From Branchiostoma belcheri (Eukaryota; Chordata; Leptocardii; Amphioxiformes; Branchiostomatidae), in assembly GCF_001625305.1 (NCBI RefSeq), contig NW_017803998.1:429063-493062 (forward strand): a stretch of DNA of 64,000 nt, in the 5' to 3' direction. The position numbers were made by a program, and so were the translations under genes. This document shows positions 22,323 through 36,100 of this stretch, piece after piece. Below the pieces are notes generated by a model. The model made no database searches. It was not told the DNA's origin and saw nothing but the letters and a program-made list of their open reading frames with translations. How positions within the stretch are numbered: position 1 is the first letter of the stretch; each line of letters starts with the position of its first letter.

Positions 22323-24940
22323 ATAAATTTTTCGTACCCCTGGCCCTGGCTATCCAAAGGATAAATTGAAATTTACCTCCACAGGTGTTTCTGGTACTAT
22401 CGTTTGTTTATTTATGAGCAATTAACTAACTAAATTGGCGTTCGAAGAGAGCTGTGAATTGTTTTCAAATATTAGCAAGGTGATTGCCGGTGATTTTTCT
22501 TTTCTTGGTAATAATTATCTCATTGTCAACTCTTGTGGTATTATAAAGAGAAAATCAAAGACACAGAAGTACAGACACTTCTTCCATTCCTGCTATTTAT
22601 TTTCTGTGCTTCACTGCACTGTAAAAACTAAAGGAAATCCTAGTAGAGTCACCATGTAGCCTTTTAGTTAAAGTTATCCTTTCAGTGAAAAACATAAACA
22701 CACTAACACCAGTTCATGATCAGTTTGTATATGGCTCAAAAATGGGGTGTCAACAATATCTTGGAGCTTGAAGCACTTCGTCTATGATAATACATGTATT
22801 ACAATTCAAAACTGATATCGACTCTAACTGACTTATAATTTTTCCTTGACTCAATATTTACAGTTTATAATCCAGTGTACATATGATTAAAGTATCATTT
22901 GCAAAAAAATACATTTTCTTTGCATCCCTCAACATGCACAGTGGTGTATCAATCAAATTCTTTTCTTTGTAACTTATTCAATAGATTGCCTATGTATTCT
23001 ATTTTACAAACACAAAAAATTTAACGCTAATCATTATTAACCCTTGTCCTGTGGAGCCCATATATGTATAGGCTGCATGTATAGTACCATCTATATAGCG
23101 CACTGTATATGTACGATTTGGGGGTATTTCTAGTGCAACGCATCACACCACAGTGAAATGTAACAAATGCGGAAGTAACTACGCCAACGCAGGGCAAAAA
23201 AAGTCAAGGGTCTGTGATCTACTGTGTAAAAATGCCAGCAGGACAAGGGTTAAGTTGTACATGCCTGAAATGTTTCGTAGCTTCCAACAGCAAAACATCC
23301 CCTTCACAGAGAAAATATCCAAACAAATTCCCTTTTCTGTATCATCTGTAAAAAGCCCTTTAGAAGTAAACAAGTTTTAAACCACTCAAAACAAACTTTG
23401 ATCTCTTTTGTGATTGTTCAAATTGACTCAAACTCACTTTCATTGATACAACAGAACATTATTCCATGCAACATTATTGCAAAATTTGTCAAAGTTACAA
23501 CAAAATCCACTGTTATATTATAACAAAAGCATTGTGGCAAACAATAGAGCACAGAATGATATTACAATTCAGTATTCAATTAATCATCTATCAATACATA
23601 AGACGAATGACATGGAACCTCCTTGATAAGACAAATCTTTATACATGTCTAAGACACCTCTAAGCAATGAGTGGAGGCTATGTACTTTAAGTACCTATTA
23701 AAATAGGTACCAGTGGTGTACAGTACTTACAAAGTCTCCATAACACAAAAACGTCCTTGCATGAGCATTGCTGAACTGAGCCATTGACGTCTTGTTTATA
23801 TTTCTTGTTTTCTGAAATCTTTTTTGATAACTTCTGTGAGGTCTTGTATCTTGAAGTATCTCCTGATCAAGACCAGTTGATCATAACATTTTGTGACTTA
23901 TTTTGACATATACTACAAATATTGAACTGTTTGCAATGGTTTCATTTTCATGGTTTTCGTACGTGGTGACCTTTCCACTTCAAAATCAGTGACAGCAAGA
24001 ATTTGCCTCTCCAATGTCCCTTTTTCAACTGCAAACTTTTTTTAACATCATGAAAACCTCCTTTTCCCTTCTGATGAGACTATAAATGAATTAACAGTGC
24101 TGCTTTTTTTCAGGACAAGAGATGATGCAAAATTCTTATTTTGCTTTGCCTATTTTACTACATCAATTCACATTGTAGAAATTTGAATCTCTGAAACCAT
24201 TTTTCTTGCTTATGACCCCACCAAAGTATTCCTTACTGTAAGATGATGTTGGATTGTTGCATATTCTGTGTATTAGATTAATAACTTGTCAAGGATAAAA
24301 TTACCAATTGGTCATAGTGAGAAGATTCAAATGGAAAAAATCTTAAATTACAATAATCCTACGTACTCCAGTTTCTCCTTTTAATAATATACATACTGTC
24401 ATGACATACGGCTTTAAAAAGGAAGGTATTACTTATGATGAATGATATTAAAATTACTGGATGACACTTGCAATCCTTGTCATCTACAAATCAGCTGCAT
24501 ATTTCGATAAATTGAGAAGATCCTTAACGTTACAGACAAAAAACCATTAACATTACACACACAAAAAAACATTTTGATACCCTAATTTAGTCTCACTATT
24601 TCATAGTATCAGCCATGAACAAAGTGAGTCATGCAGTAAATCATTTCATAGAATATCATCAAATATTTGTAGACAAACATTAAGTCCATGCAATATAGTT
24701 GTTACATGTCTTATTGTGCAAAAAACCCTTGGTGTCTAAAATTTGATATGTAATCTGCTTTGTACAAAATAATATCAATTTTCCTTGCAAGCTTTCCTTC
24801 TACATTACATTGAAGGAATATTATATAAATTATCATATGACTGTAAAACTTAAAAAAGAGAGAAAATTGCAGATAAAATCATTCCATACATGTTAGTTTT
24901 CACAATTGTGCAATAAAATTTGGCTACATTCTTTCTTTAT
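22323..24940. other. Interval between DNAAF3 promoter and MPPED stop codon
   Basis: AT-rich and without recognisable exons. It probably contains the MPPED 3' UTR on its right side and one piggyBac-like element. Small open frames have no domain signal. Confidence 0.5.
23041..23249. mobile_element. piggyBac-like MITE flanked by TTAA
   Basis: The 209-bp element starts CCCTTGTCCTG and ends CAGGACAAGGG. TTAA lies on both sides (23037..23040 and 23250..23253), the diagnostic target of piggyBac elements, whose ends begin CCC/CCY. There is no transposase frame, so it is non-autonomous. Confidence 0.75.
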
Positions 24941-25092
24941 TTAGTCAAGGTCAAGTTCTTTTGCAAGCTGTTTCATGGCTTCTTCGGGTGTTGGAAGATC
25001 GAATATGATTGGTGGGTTGACAGGCTGGTAACGGACTGTACAAACTGAGGCGTTGACGTATGTTGTAGTTCCATCTGTTGTGATGCCATAAC
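24941..25092 (-). CDS. MPPED exon 5 (residues 260-309 and stop)
   Basis: Acceptor CCTGCAG. Encodes YGITTDGTTTYVNASVCTV, NPPIIFDLP and a lineage-specific acidic end (KQLAKELDLD) longer than that of vertebrate MPPED2. Confidence 0.95.
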
Positions 25093-27113
25093 CTGCAGGA
25101 AGGAAAATACTGCAGTTATAACAAGAGTAAATAGGAGGCTCTGATGACCTGGTAAGTTTCAATCTGACTATATTCACTTCTCAGAACTGTGTTGCAGCAA
25201 AGTTTGTTTGTTTGAGCCTTTGTTTATTCATGAGATGCTCAAATCTGCTTGTTGGCTGCTTTTCATTGAAATCATAAGGGAAGAGGTAAGGATACTGACA
25301 GTCCCCTTTTTGTTGTGTCAACTTTCCACTAGAGCAATTTAATTTTTCAAATCTGATCACTCACTCACCCACCCACTCACTCACTCACTCACTCACTCAC
25401 TCACTCACTCACTCACTCACTCACTCACTCACTCACTCACTCACTATTTATCTGGTTTAGAGTCTGTTTTTCCTTAATTTCCGAGGGTTAGACGTGCTTG
25501 CATAGCCATACTGTGGCTTGCAAAGCAATACTGCACAGCAATGCTATGAAATTAAATTGCTGGGGCCTTACAATGCCAAATGGCTACAATTTACTACTGA
25601 AGAAGCACAGCCCACCTTCGTGTATGTGTCCAAAGATGTGGTACTTTGGCTTGACTCTTTTCTGGATGGTGTTGAGGAGATCCACACACCCCACATGCTG
25701 ACCCGTGATGGTGACATCACCATGACCTGGACGTCAACAGAACATGATGACATCCATGAATAGTTTCATCAGGTTGGTAAGACTTCTGTACATTTGGAAC
25801 TGCTTTGTGGATTCTGTTCCTAGTTTTCTGTAACTTGTTAAATAACTGACCACCATTATATATCCAAATTCCGCAAGTTTGGGAATGAATTGTAGATACA
25901 TTTTCCTGTAATCCAATCATGAATATGTGTAGATGTAAATATAGATAAATATAATTATAAATATAAATATTGTACATTTGGGAATGCATCTGTAGCAGAG
26001 ACACCTGTGCTGCAATGCAATGTGAACCAGTCAGAATTGCCCTGAGGAAGGTGACAGACGGTCACAGAAACGTCAGCTAAATAAAAGACTTGGTTGTGTA
26101 AAAAGAGTCTCTTTATTCAGAATATGATGACAGAATCAACATCAAGTCAGGTGACTAGAGAACTCCAAGACAAGATCTGACTTTACCTGGTTGATGAAGA
26201 GACAGAGTGCATCTCGAATTGAAGGTAAAAGTTAACAACAATGTTGTATTCAGCACTAAGAACAGGGACACCACATGCCACATGCAATGTCCCTGTCCTT
26301 AGTGCTGAATACAAAATAGTTGTTTTGTTTACTTTCAATTCTTTTAAGGCGATTTATTTACTAGTATTGTTTATCTATTTCTTTTTTCTTTAACCAGGGT
26401 AGCTCATTCAGTGATTAAACACTGCTTTGCAGTGGAGCCCTGGACAAATGATCAAGGGTGGTTTAAAACCTTACAAAAGACAGGCACCTGTAAAACTTGC
26501 ATAACCGTCTTCTTTCTTCTATACTTTTCTCTCGAGTCGGTATGAAGAATAACAAGTTCAAGTCCTGTAGCTTATATAAGGGGTCAGGTTCCAAAGTTAT
26601 CCAATGTTCAAGGACTCCCAATTAGGTTTAGGAACAGTCTTGTTTGATACTTGGATACCAGCATTTAAGTTAACCTTTACAACTTTGTATTCCCAACATC
26701 TGACAACCTATCAAATTACGATACCCTCCGTGATCTCATTAGATGGCACCTGATATGTTAGAAAACGAGAGGTCTTTTTGACTTTGAACTTCTGTGTCAT
26801 GTTAGAAAATGAAAGGTCTCGCTAACGTTGAACTTCAGTAATCTGGCCTAACCTTTGTGTTCTGAATGTCACGAGTTTCAAAATCTTTCATCGCAGCTAA
26901 GGTCCTTTGAGAATCAGATTAATTAGCGGTGGACCTGAGTTTGGAGTTAGATTTTCAACCCCGAACAAGGCTTTACATCACTAGGGGTTTGGCTAATTGC
27001 CCGTTTCAAAGCTCAAAGGGGCAGAAAATACGGATCCTACTGCAGTAATTTAGATGGTTTCCCCTTGGGATTATTCATTACCTCCATGAAAAATGGAGGT
27101 ATTGTTTTTGGTA

Positions 27114-27152
<39 letters not shown>

Positions 27153-30100
27153 CATGATCATTTAAGTCAGGTTGTAATGGATATGGTTGGGTTCAGTCTG
27201 TTCCTAGGGAGAAAGTCATTACTTATGTCTGACTCTACATCTGGTAGCGCTCGCTGTTTTTAAAGGTGTTTTCCATTACATGACCTCCTTGACAACTGAC
27301 AGCTGGTGTTGTTTCCCTTGTACAATAAAAAAAGACTTCATGGTAGTAGACATCATGGTAAAAAAAATGTGAGGACACAGTCACCATTACACAAGATTTA
27401 AATATTTCATGTAGGTCTGAGATCTCTGAATTCTTGCTTTATCTAGTCTGCCCAGAATAGTTTCTTCGTTGAAATCTTACACAGACAGTCAATTTCATGG
27501 ATTATTTATTCAAAGTTTGGAGACAGACGTTATAGCCCCTTGTGCAAACAAAATTGATTCTTAATCTTAAAGAATCTCATGGGCATTACTCAAGTTACTT
27601 TTACCAGACACTCAGACTCTGTGCATGTCTAAAAACGTCCCTGGATGGAATTTTGCTGCTTTGGGTGAAGAAATCTAATTTCAAAAACTCTGTCCAACTT
27701 GATGGACACAAGAAGATTCTTGTAAAGAAATTTCCCTCTATGTTGAAAATAACCATATTTACGGTAAAGCCACGGCTAGCCTTCTAGAAAGAAGCTTTAA
27801 TTTTGCAGAACAAACAATCCAGATGATCAACAAATATGAAAGAGTTGAGTTAAACAGTTTTGGACACACATTACATCATTGTACAGTCATCCTTTCTTAT
27901 ATCAAAGTGATAATTATGATAAATTCTGCGTGTGTGACAGTATTAGCAACTTTCCGCATAAGCTTTTGCAAACAGATTTACATTTTAATCTCTGTAATAC
28001 TATTTCAACTAATACCAGACGTTATGCCCTACAAGATTAACTTGGCAGCTGAGCCAAAAGCTTTCCAAAGAAAATTACTTTTTTATTTTTCCAGGAAACT
28101 CCTGATCGTCTCTAGCTAAGCCATGCCCTTTTGCAACGGAACTGACTTTGAGGTTGAAGTGCCTATCTTTCATTTGAACCCTTTTAGTCACACAATAAGT
28201 ATTCCCATATTTTGCACACCCTTGGAAAATGTACTTTACGACACATATAATTGGACTTAAGGCCACACCAATTTAATTTGTTGGTTCTCGGATTCGCCTC
28301 TTCATTTTTTTCTGATTTGCAAAAAAAAAAAAAGATTCTGGTTCTGAATCAACTCAAAAATGCTCATATTTGCCCCCAATGTCTAGCTGTTGCAGTGTTT
28401 CCATCTATCAATGCAGTGGTTTGATTAAAAGTTCAAAATTCATTGTTTAAATATTAACACAACCTTTTGGGTTGACTTCATGGCTCCTATCATAGCATTT
28501 GGGGCTATAATAGGATGCCTAAACCTGTTTTTATTTTTATTTTTTTTTGCCCTGTCGCTTCATGTTTTTTCTGACAAAATCCGAGAACCAACAAATTAAA
28601 TTGCTGTGGCCTAAGGTGCTAGTTTGGTTTACATGAAGCTGCAACCACTGATTGGGCCAAGTCAATTCAATTTCCTTGTTCTCGGATTCTTACAGGAAAA
28701 TTGTGTAGCAGGTAAAAATGTTTGAAATGATGCTGACCCAAAGGTCACCATAGAAGTCAACTTACCTTTCTATTCCATGAATTTTCAACTTTTAAGACAT
28801 TGTTGGAATAAAAAAAGTGTACAAAGAACTTTATTCAACTGCTAGTGCCAAAGTATCACTTTGGTATTGATTTGTATTCTAAAGTACATTTCTCTAAGAA
28901 AACAGCTAATAAAGCCTGTATCAAGAGAATGAAAGAAAAAAATGCTTGAGGGTAGTTGCTCACTCTACTGACAAACCAAATTTCAGTTCATTTTGCCCAA
29001 AAATGAAGAAATTTAATCCATTTAAAGAAATGACAAGAGATGGAGAAGAAGATAAACATCAGGAAAAACGATATATTTCAGCCATACCATGGTATGATTG
29101 AAATATAAACAGAAAAATTCAAGCAGCCGTGATTCGAGAAACGATAAATGAACTTGACGTGGTCTTGATGAGATGACACGTACACAAGGCCCCAAAGGTT
29201 GCTCCAGCGCTGATTTATAAGACTCGTAAACACTCAATCAGCCTGGAGCCAAATGACCTATGGGTTATCCCGGCCATTAGTGCAGGGCTGATGCACACCG
29301 ATGGTAATCTCAAGCCTCAATAACAACAACCCAAGGACAGCTTGTCCCTGCCTCACATGACTGCTCCTGAGCAAAGCCAAAAAAATACTCTCAAAACTTC
29401 TCAACACAACCATTAAGAAATGTAGTACTACATGTAGTTCTTGAGAAAGACCAAGTCAGTCAAAACTGGCTGAATTCTATCTCAGCGCTGTTATTTTCCC
29501 AAAGCTATGAAAAATGTGGTATTAATAATATTACAGGTGCCATAATTATTATCTTTATAAAGATTACCATTTTGGTGATATTTTATTTGATTATTCTTGG
29601 ACAGTATAACTTCAGAAGTTATGGATACATGTAGATATGGATTATATTTGGCATAACTGTCATAAAATGTGGTAACTACCTTTGCCAAGAAAAAGTTTTT
29701 GGTGCCGTTTTGTATGAAGGTAGATTGGTTTGTGGGTTGGCTGCTTTTTTCTTTGCTTCTGGACAGCATAAATCGACAAGTTGTGGATGGATCTTTATGT
29801 TATTTGGCATATGGGTAGGTATCATGGTTCTTCATGCTTTGTTTAAGTGGAAAAAAACTTACACCACCAAAACGTGGCCAAACAGCCTGAGGTGGTCCTT
29901 ATGCAGAGGTGGCCACTGGTACAGTCAGACACTGGTACAGTCAGACAACTCAAGACAAAATGATGCAAATTAGTCTGAAAGCTCCTGTTATACAGAACAG
30001 GAGCTTAAGTGTTGTCTGTCCTCGGGGCTGGGAGTGCCAAATCCCAAGTGCCGGAAAGATCGACTCTTAGAATGACTTTCTTAGTTCATCCCTTGTGAAA

Positions 30101-33100
30101 GTCTAACAAAATGTCATTCAGCTTGAGTATCCTTTAGGCACCCCAGTGTATGAGACTTTGACTTTAAAGTGATCCGTGGAGCAATGTAAAGTTAGACCCC
30201 TAAGCTATAAACGTAGCCATTTAAGCCTTCAAGTGCCAGGGCCGATGAGATATGGCCTGGAATTTACGGTACTCTACCTCTGAATTGTTCCAACAATTGC
30301 TTCCATACAGAACTGTCTGGATGCCGTTCACATGCCCCATCCAGACATTTGGTCTTTACTTGCTGTTTTATTTCAGGAATCAAGTATTTCTCCGAAGATG
30401 TGTGACGGGCGTTGAGCTTCTGAATGTGTGTTCAAACCCTGTTACCATGAGCACGTCGGCAGAACGTACTGCACCTGCGCAAAACCCGTAATGTATTGTA
30501 CATAGCATTTCGGCAGAATGTCTCATATAAGGTTGTATTCGCTCATATAAGGTTAGCATTTCGACAGTAGTTTCCAAATGGTGTGTCGGAAAGAATATCC
30601 TCAGGCAAAATTCTGATGCAACATTGACCAAAAACCCAACGAAAAACGCGAAAATACGGGGTTCTGCGCAGGCGCAGTACGTTCTGCCGACGTGCTGTTG
30701 CCATGTCTTTACAAGAACCATTTGACTCAGAGCCAATCAGAGCTCTCCCATTTCTTAGGTACAGTATTAGAGAGCAGAGTCTATCCCTCTCCTAATAACC
30801 CACTGCCTCTAATACTTATAAAGTCAAAGTCAGGTACCCAGTATCAAGTAGAGTGGAATGATCATTCCTCAAGCTAACTAAAACTGACATCTTTCATATC
30901 ACAGTAATCCTTCAGTAAGATATTTTAGCCGCATAGTTCCACTTCAGAATTTTTAAATCAGCCCGTCAAAGTCAGGTACCCATTTACACCTGAGTGGAGT
31001 GAGGAAAGTCATGTTAAGTGTCTTAATTTCCCAAAGACACAACGTCAGACCCAGTGCAGCCAAGATTCGAACCTGTGACCTCTAAATCCCGCTAGCCTAA
31101 TCAGTAGGCCAATGACACCACATATTACATCCTAGCTAATCTACAAGAAGACAACTTAATCCCTTGACGCATCTCCCTCCTCCCTATAGAAGCAATTTTC
31201 CTGGACTTGTTGTAAAATAAATTAGGACATTGCCGGGCCTTTAATAACCTAATCACACTACTCCCTACAGCCTAATCATCCCAGGCAATAATCAAATAAA
31301 AAATGTCTCAATTTCTAGCCAAGGGAGCTGTTTAATTTCCCATCAAAGCCCTGAAGTTTATGGATCCTTCCTCAGCAGAATACAAACTTAAAAGCAATTC
31401 CAATGCAACTTCAGGGTGGCAACATTGGAAATATTCTGATTAAGGCAATATGGAATATTCTGAATAGACACACAGGTACTGCCATGAGATGAGTCCTTTA
31501 TTTTCTAGCAGGTACCCCAAAAATCAGCCCAGGATCCTACCAATACTGTAAATCACAATTTTCTTTTGGTACTTAAAAGTTTCTGTTCACGGTTTTCGCG
31601 GTCACTTAAATCTGTACCTCAAACTTATCATAATCGTGAACAAATAATTCGCCTATTTTATTTTTTTCTGCACCTGCCGCCACTGTGACCGTATAGTTCT
31701 GCGAACATGTCCATTTTTCTCAGCCTGCAAACATAAAGTACAATACAACACGATACATACAGTAACCATTTTCCGTCACCATTTTCATTATTTTTGCTCC
31801 ATGAACATCAATATATATATTGGGATAGTGTTGTTCAAACTTTGTATGACAGTAGATATGTTAGTGACTAGATTATATTGACTTTGAAAAATCTGGTTTT
31901 CAAGCCCTAAAACTGCACTTGGCCAGAAACTACATGTACATTGCTTACAAAAGCTCCCATTAGATTTCAGCTCATTAGAAGTTTCCTATTTATACATGCC
32001 ACTGACGACATATCAAGGTTATAAGGATTGGAAAACTACATCCACTTAATGGTAGAATAATCCACTGAAAGCTTAAGAATCTCGTGTTATAGACACATGA
32101 GGCAGAAAACATGATGGAATAGGATTTTAGAGATTTAGAAAACATTGATGCTGAGACATAAAGACTTAGAGGAGTGACGTAAGTGCTTTAAAAAGTAAAT
32201 AAATTTCCCTTCGGTGATAATCAAAACAGAACTTTGTTCCTTCAAATCACTGAGTTTAATGTGTAGGCTATTAGTAGAGTGGGCATTAAGACTGTTTCAA
32301 GATTAAGCAAGGCTATAACATAACTGTCTTGCTGGTATGTGGAAAAGAATACAGATTCAAATATTTGTATTTTGATCTGTCATGTACATTGTATTTGCGT
32401 CTTTTAAAAGTCTCCATGAAGATTTATATAGCTTTGTAGACAAATGTGTATGAAATGAAGAAACAAATTTTCTGGAATTACTTTATGTACCCCAGTATTA
32501 CATAAACATGGACACTCAATCACTCACTCACTCACTCACTCACTCACTCACTCACTCACTCACTCACTCACTCACTCACTCACTCACTCACTCACTCACT
32601 CACACACACACACACTCACTCACTCACTCACTCACTCACTCACTCACTCACTCACTCACTCACTCACTCACTCACACAATCCTTAAGGTTTGACAAGTCA
32701 TTATCATGGATTTAATGTACAAGAATATTCTTAATTCCACTGGGTACCCTAGCATCTTACATAAGATAATAATGCGTTATCAAGGACTTCTCAAGGCTGT
32801 CTTAATCATGTGAATATCCCTTGGGAATTACTGATGCAAAGTATTTTGGAATGGCTTTTAACTCAGTATACTCTAAGGACCAGATAGAGTAGACTCTCTG
32901 GCATTGGTGTGAACTAAGTACATCAACCAAGAAAGGAGGTTATATTTACTTTTTGTACATTGTACTTTTTGAAGGTGAAAACTTTATATTTTTCACTTGG
33001 AATTGTAAAATTTGCAAGAGGTTGGCACTAAGTAAAATTCACAATGTCATAAAGAACTAGTCTTATTAAATCTCCCAATATTGTTGCACGATTGTGACTT

Positions 33101-36100
33101 TTGACTTCAACTTTTGAGTTTGGAAGCTAATATTTAATCAGATTACAGGTCCGCAAAAGTCAGTTCATTACCATTTCTCTGGAGACTTGAAGGTAAACTC
33201 TTGATAGACAATTCTTCACGACTCACTTAAGTCAACACAGACGAATGACAGATGAATGACAGGTTACTGAGAAGAACCTTTCATTACAGTCTAATGATCT
33301 TGGAAGCAGGATTACTGGTACTGATTTGAGAGTAATTCTTGATCTTGAGTGTAAGCCTCTTCTGATGAGTATACAGTGTAGCTGTGATTTGACACAAGTT
33401 TGTTACATGGAAGACTAACTATGCATTCAATCATAATCATGTACAAAAAGCCTGTGGATGATTGTCTTTGATGAAATTTTCAGCATTAGGGATACATCAA
33501 TCTTTTTACATCAATCAACTTTTTTTGTTCTCGCATTTGCTCCTTCCTTTTTTTCTAATTTAAAAAAAGTACAGTCACGTACTATTTAGGTTCTGAAGCA
33601 ACCCCCAAATGCTCATATTTTGGAAACCAACCCTAGTCAAAGAAAGTTCGCTGGCCTTATACATTCTATCCAAGAGGATGACCCTAAATGAAGCTATACA
33701 ATGTAGGTACTCATTTACACCTGAGTAAAGTGAGAAAATATCAAAAGTGCAAAGTCTCAGGGACAATGCGGCCTGCCATGCAGGGATTCGAACCCAGAAC
33801 CTTTGGATTCCAACAACCCTAACCACAACACAACCTGTCCTCCTGGCAATGCATGTACATATTCATGATCACAACTTCAGCAAATGCAGCTCTGTGTAAT
33901 TTGTTTGCGGCAGACGGTAAATACTTAGTGACCTTTTGAGCAGATACAGTCTGTGCTCAGCGGAGACTTTGTCATCAGCAGAAGGAAAAGACGTCACACA
34001 AATCAAGAAAGCAATTTATTGGAGTGTGCAAGCCTTGTTACGATGCTGAGAGAAGTAATGCATCATAACTCCTGCTGTTATATATACCATATTCTGCCCA
34101 ATTTGATGTAACTTAGTATTACATTCATATGATTGTGCATATACAGTAAATGTGCAGAACAAAAGCTTGGTTTCCTACCAGGGGTGTCCTCTTGAAAAGT
34201 AGATGTGGAGTCTAAATAACACACAGTTAAGTCTTGTGTGTGAACACAGCTACAACTCGAGCACATTAAAGATGCCACCACACTTATCAACCTCAGACCT
34301 CCACGAAACCATGGTGTTCACAGGTCACAATGTTTTAGGAGGGGTTGAAAATCATGAAAAAAGGGCTCCATTTGCCTACACAACAACAGGTGCAATGTAC
34401 ACCGTTTGCAATCTCCTTTTGCAATCCCTTTCTTTATTGTGAAAGGGAAAAAGTTCAGCTGTCAAGGAGGTCATGTAATGAAAAACACCTGTAAAAACAA
34501 CGAGCATTACCAGATGTAGAAGAAGTGATTAATGACTTTCTCACTCTGCGTCAGACTGAACCCAACCATATCCAGGCAGCTTACTTAAAGAATGTTAACA
34601 TCTACTAACTTTTAAAGTTAAACATAATTCTGCCAGATCACATACATGTACAGCTGTATCCGCCACCCTGAAAAAGTGCATCTAAATAGATCTCCAACAC
34701 AGTACAAGGCCCCCCTGCAGGTATAATGCACTCTAAGCTTATCTAAACTGTGCATACCTGGCGTGATTCACCAGATATCCTCTCGAACATGCTGTTTTTC
34801 AAAGTGTTGGATACATGTAATCTGGCAGTTAAATGTTTGTGGAGATCATCATAATAAGGCCCTATTAAGGCCACACCAATTTGATTTGTTGGTTGAAGCA
34901 ACAGGGAAAAAAACACATGTAGGCATCCCATTATAGCCCCAAATGCTATGATAGGAGCCATGAAGTCAACACAAAAAGTTGGGTCAATATTATTCATAAT
35001 AAACAATGAATTTTGAACTTTTAATCAAGCCACTGCATTGATAGATGGAAAGGTTGTAACAACTAGGAAGAAAAGGACTTTCCTTTACTGTTGGGGGTAA
35101 AATATGAGCATTTTTGAGTTTATTCAGACTGAACCAGAATTTTTTTTTTAAATTAGAAAAAAAACAAAGAGATGAATCCGAGAACCAACAAATTAAATTG
35201 CTGTGGCCTGAGCCTCTAGATTGTGGAAAGGGAGTATTTTTCTACTAGATACCAGTAAAGACACGTACCCAGTGGAGGTCCGTGCGTCACCAGAATGTCG
35301 ACCCCCTCTGGGATGAGGTTCCACTTGTTCAGGATGGGCTTTCCTCTCTCCTCATTAAACGCCCAGTCATAGAACCAAGGCTGCCTGGAAAAGTCAACAG
35401 CATAATGTTTCAAACACATGCATAATGTTTTCAACACAATTGCAGCAGGGCTCGAAATTTAAGTTTTCTGCATTGCTGCACTGGTGGAAGCAACTACCTG
35501 CACCGGACAAGTTTTCAAGGTCAATACTGTCAAACACGCAGCTCTGATAATGGCCAGTACAGTAAAATACAGAAAAAAAGCTCAACACTAGCTAGTCCAT
35601 AGTTACTGTTAAATTACTTAAAACAAAATTTCTTAAAGCTTGCCCATATCACACACAGAGAATGAATTAAACTTTTGCCACCCTGTCCTTCCTGTAATAG
35701 ATTTTGCTGTCAGGTTTCTTGAATCTACATGTAAATTTCTTTCTAAACACAGTTTTCTGTTAACCTTGAGCGAATGTGCATGAAAATGGAAATCCATCGT
35801 ATTATGATGAATAAAGTAATTTCTATGAAGTTTGAACACACTATCCACTACTGGGCCTTGTAGAGAATAATAACCACAGCATCATGGGAGTCTGGCTTGG
35901 GTGTAGGGGGAGGAAACTGGGCTCCCTGGTTTATACCATTGGCCTTGAACATGATTGAATCGCATGTCATCATCCATCTTTGTCAAACGCTAAACTAGCT
36001 TACAGTTTGTAGCTTTTCTTGCTCAATAGTCTGTCTCCCATGATCAATAAAGGGTTAAAGCCCTGTCTCAAGGTGTATATGGTGAGATAATCCCTGGACA

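Noticed and set aside
25498..25763. Two + strand frames over MPPED exon 4
   Set aside because: Shadows of the - strand exon encoding GHIHE; the + strand products have no similarity.
31060..31085. tRNA gene suggested by a GGTTCGAATC B-box
   Set aside because: No cloverleaf with acceptor stem could be drawn, and the box is followed by a SINE central domain.
32508..32693. Open frame of Ser-Leu-Thr-His repeats
   Set aside because: Pure (ACTC)n microsatellite translation.
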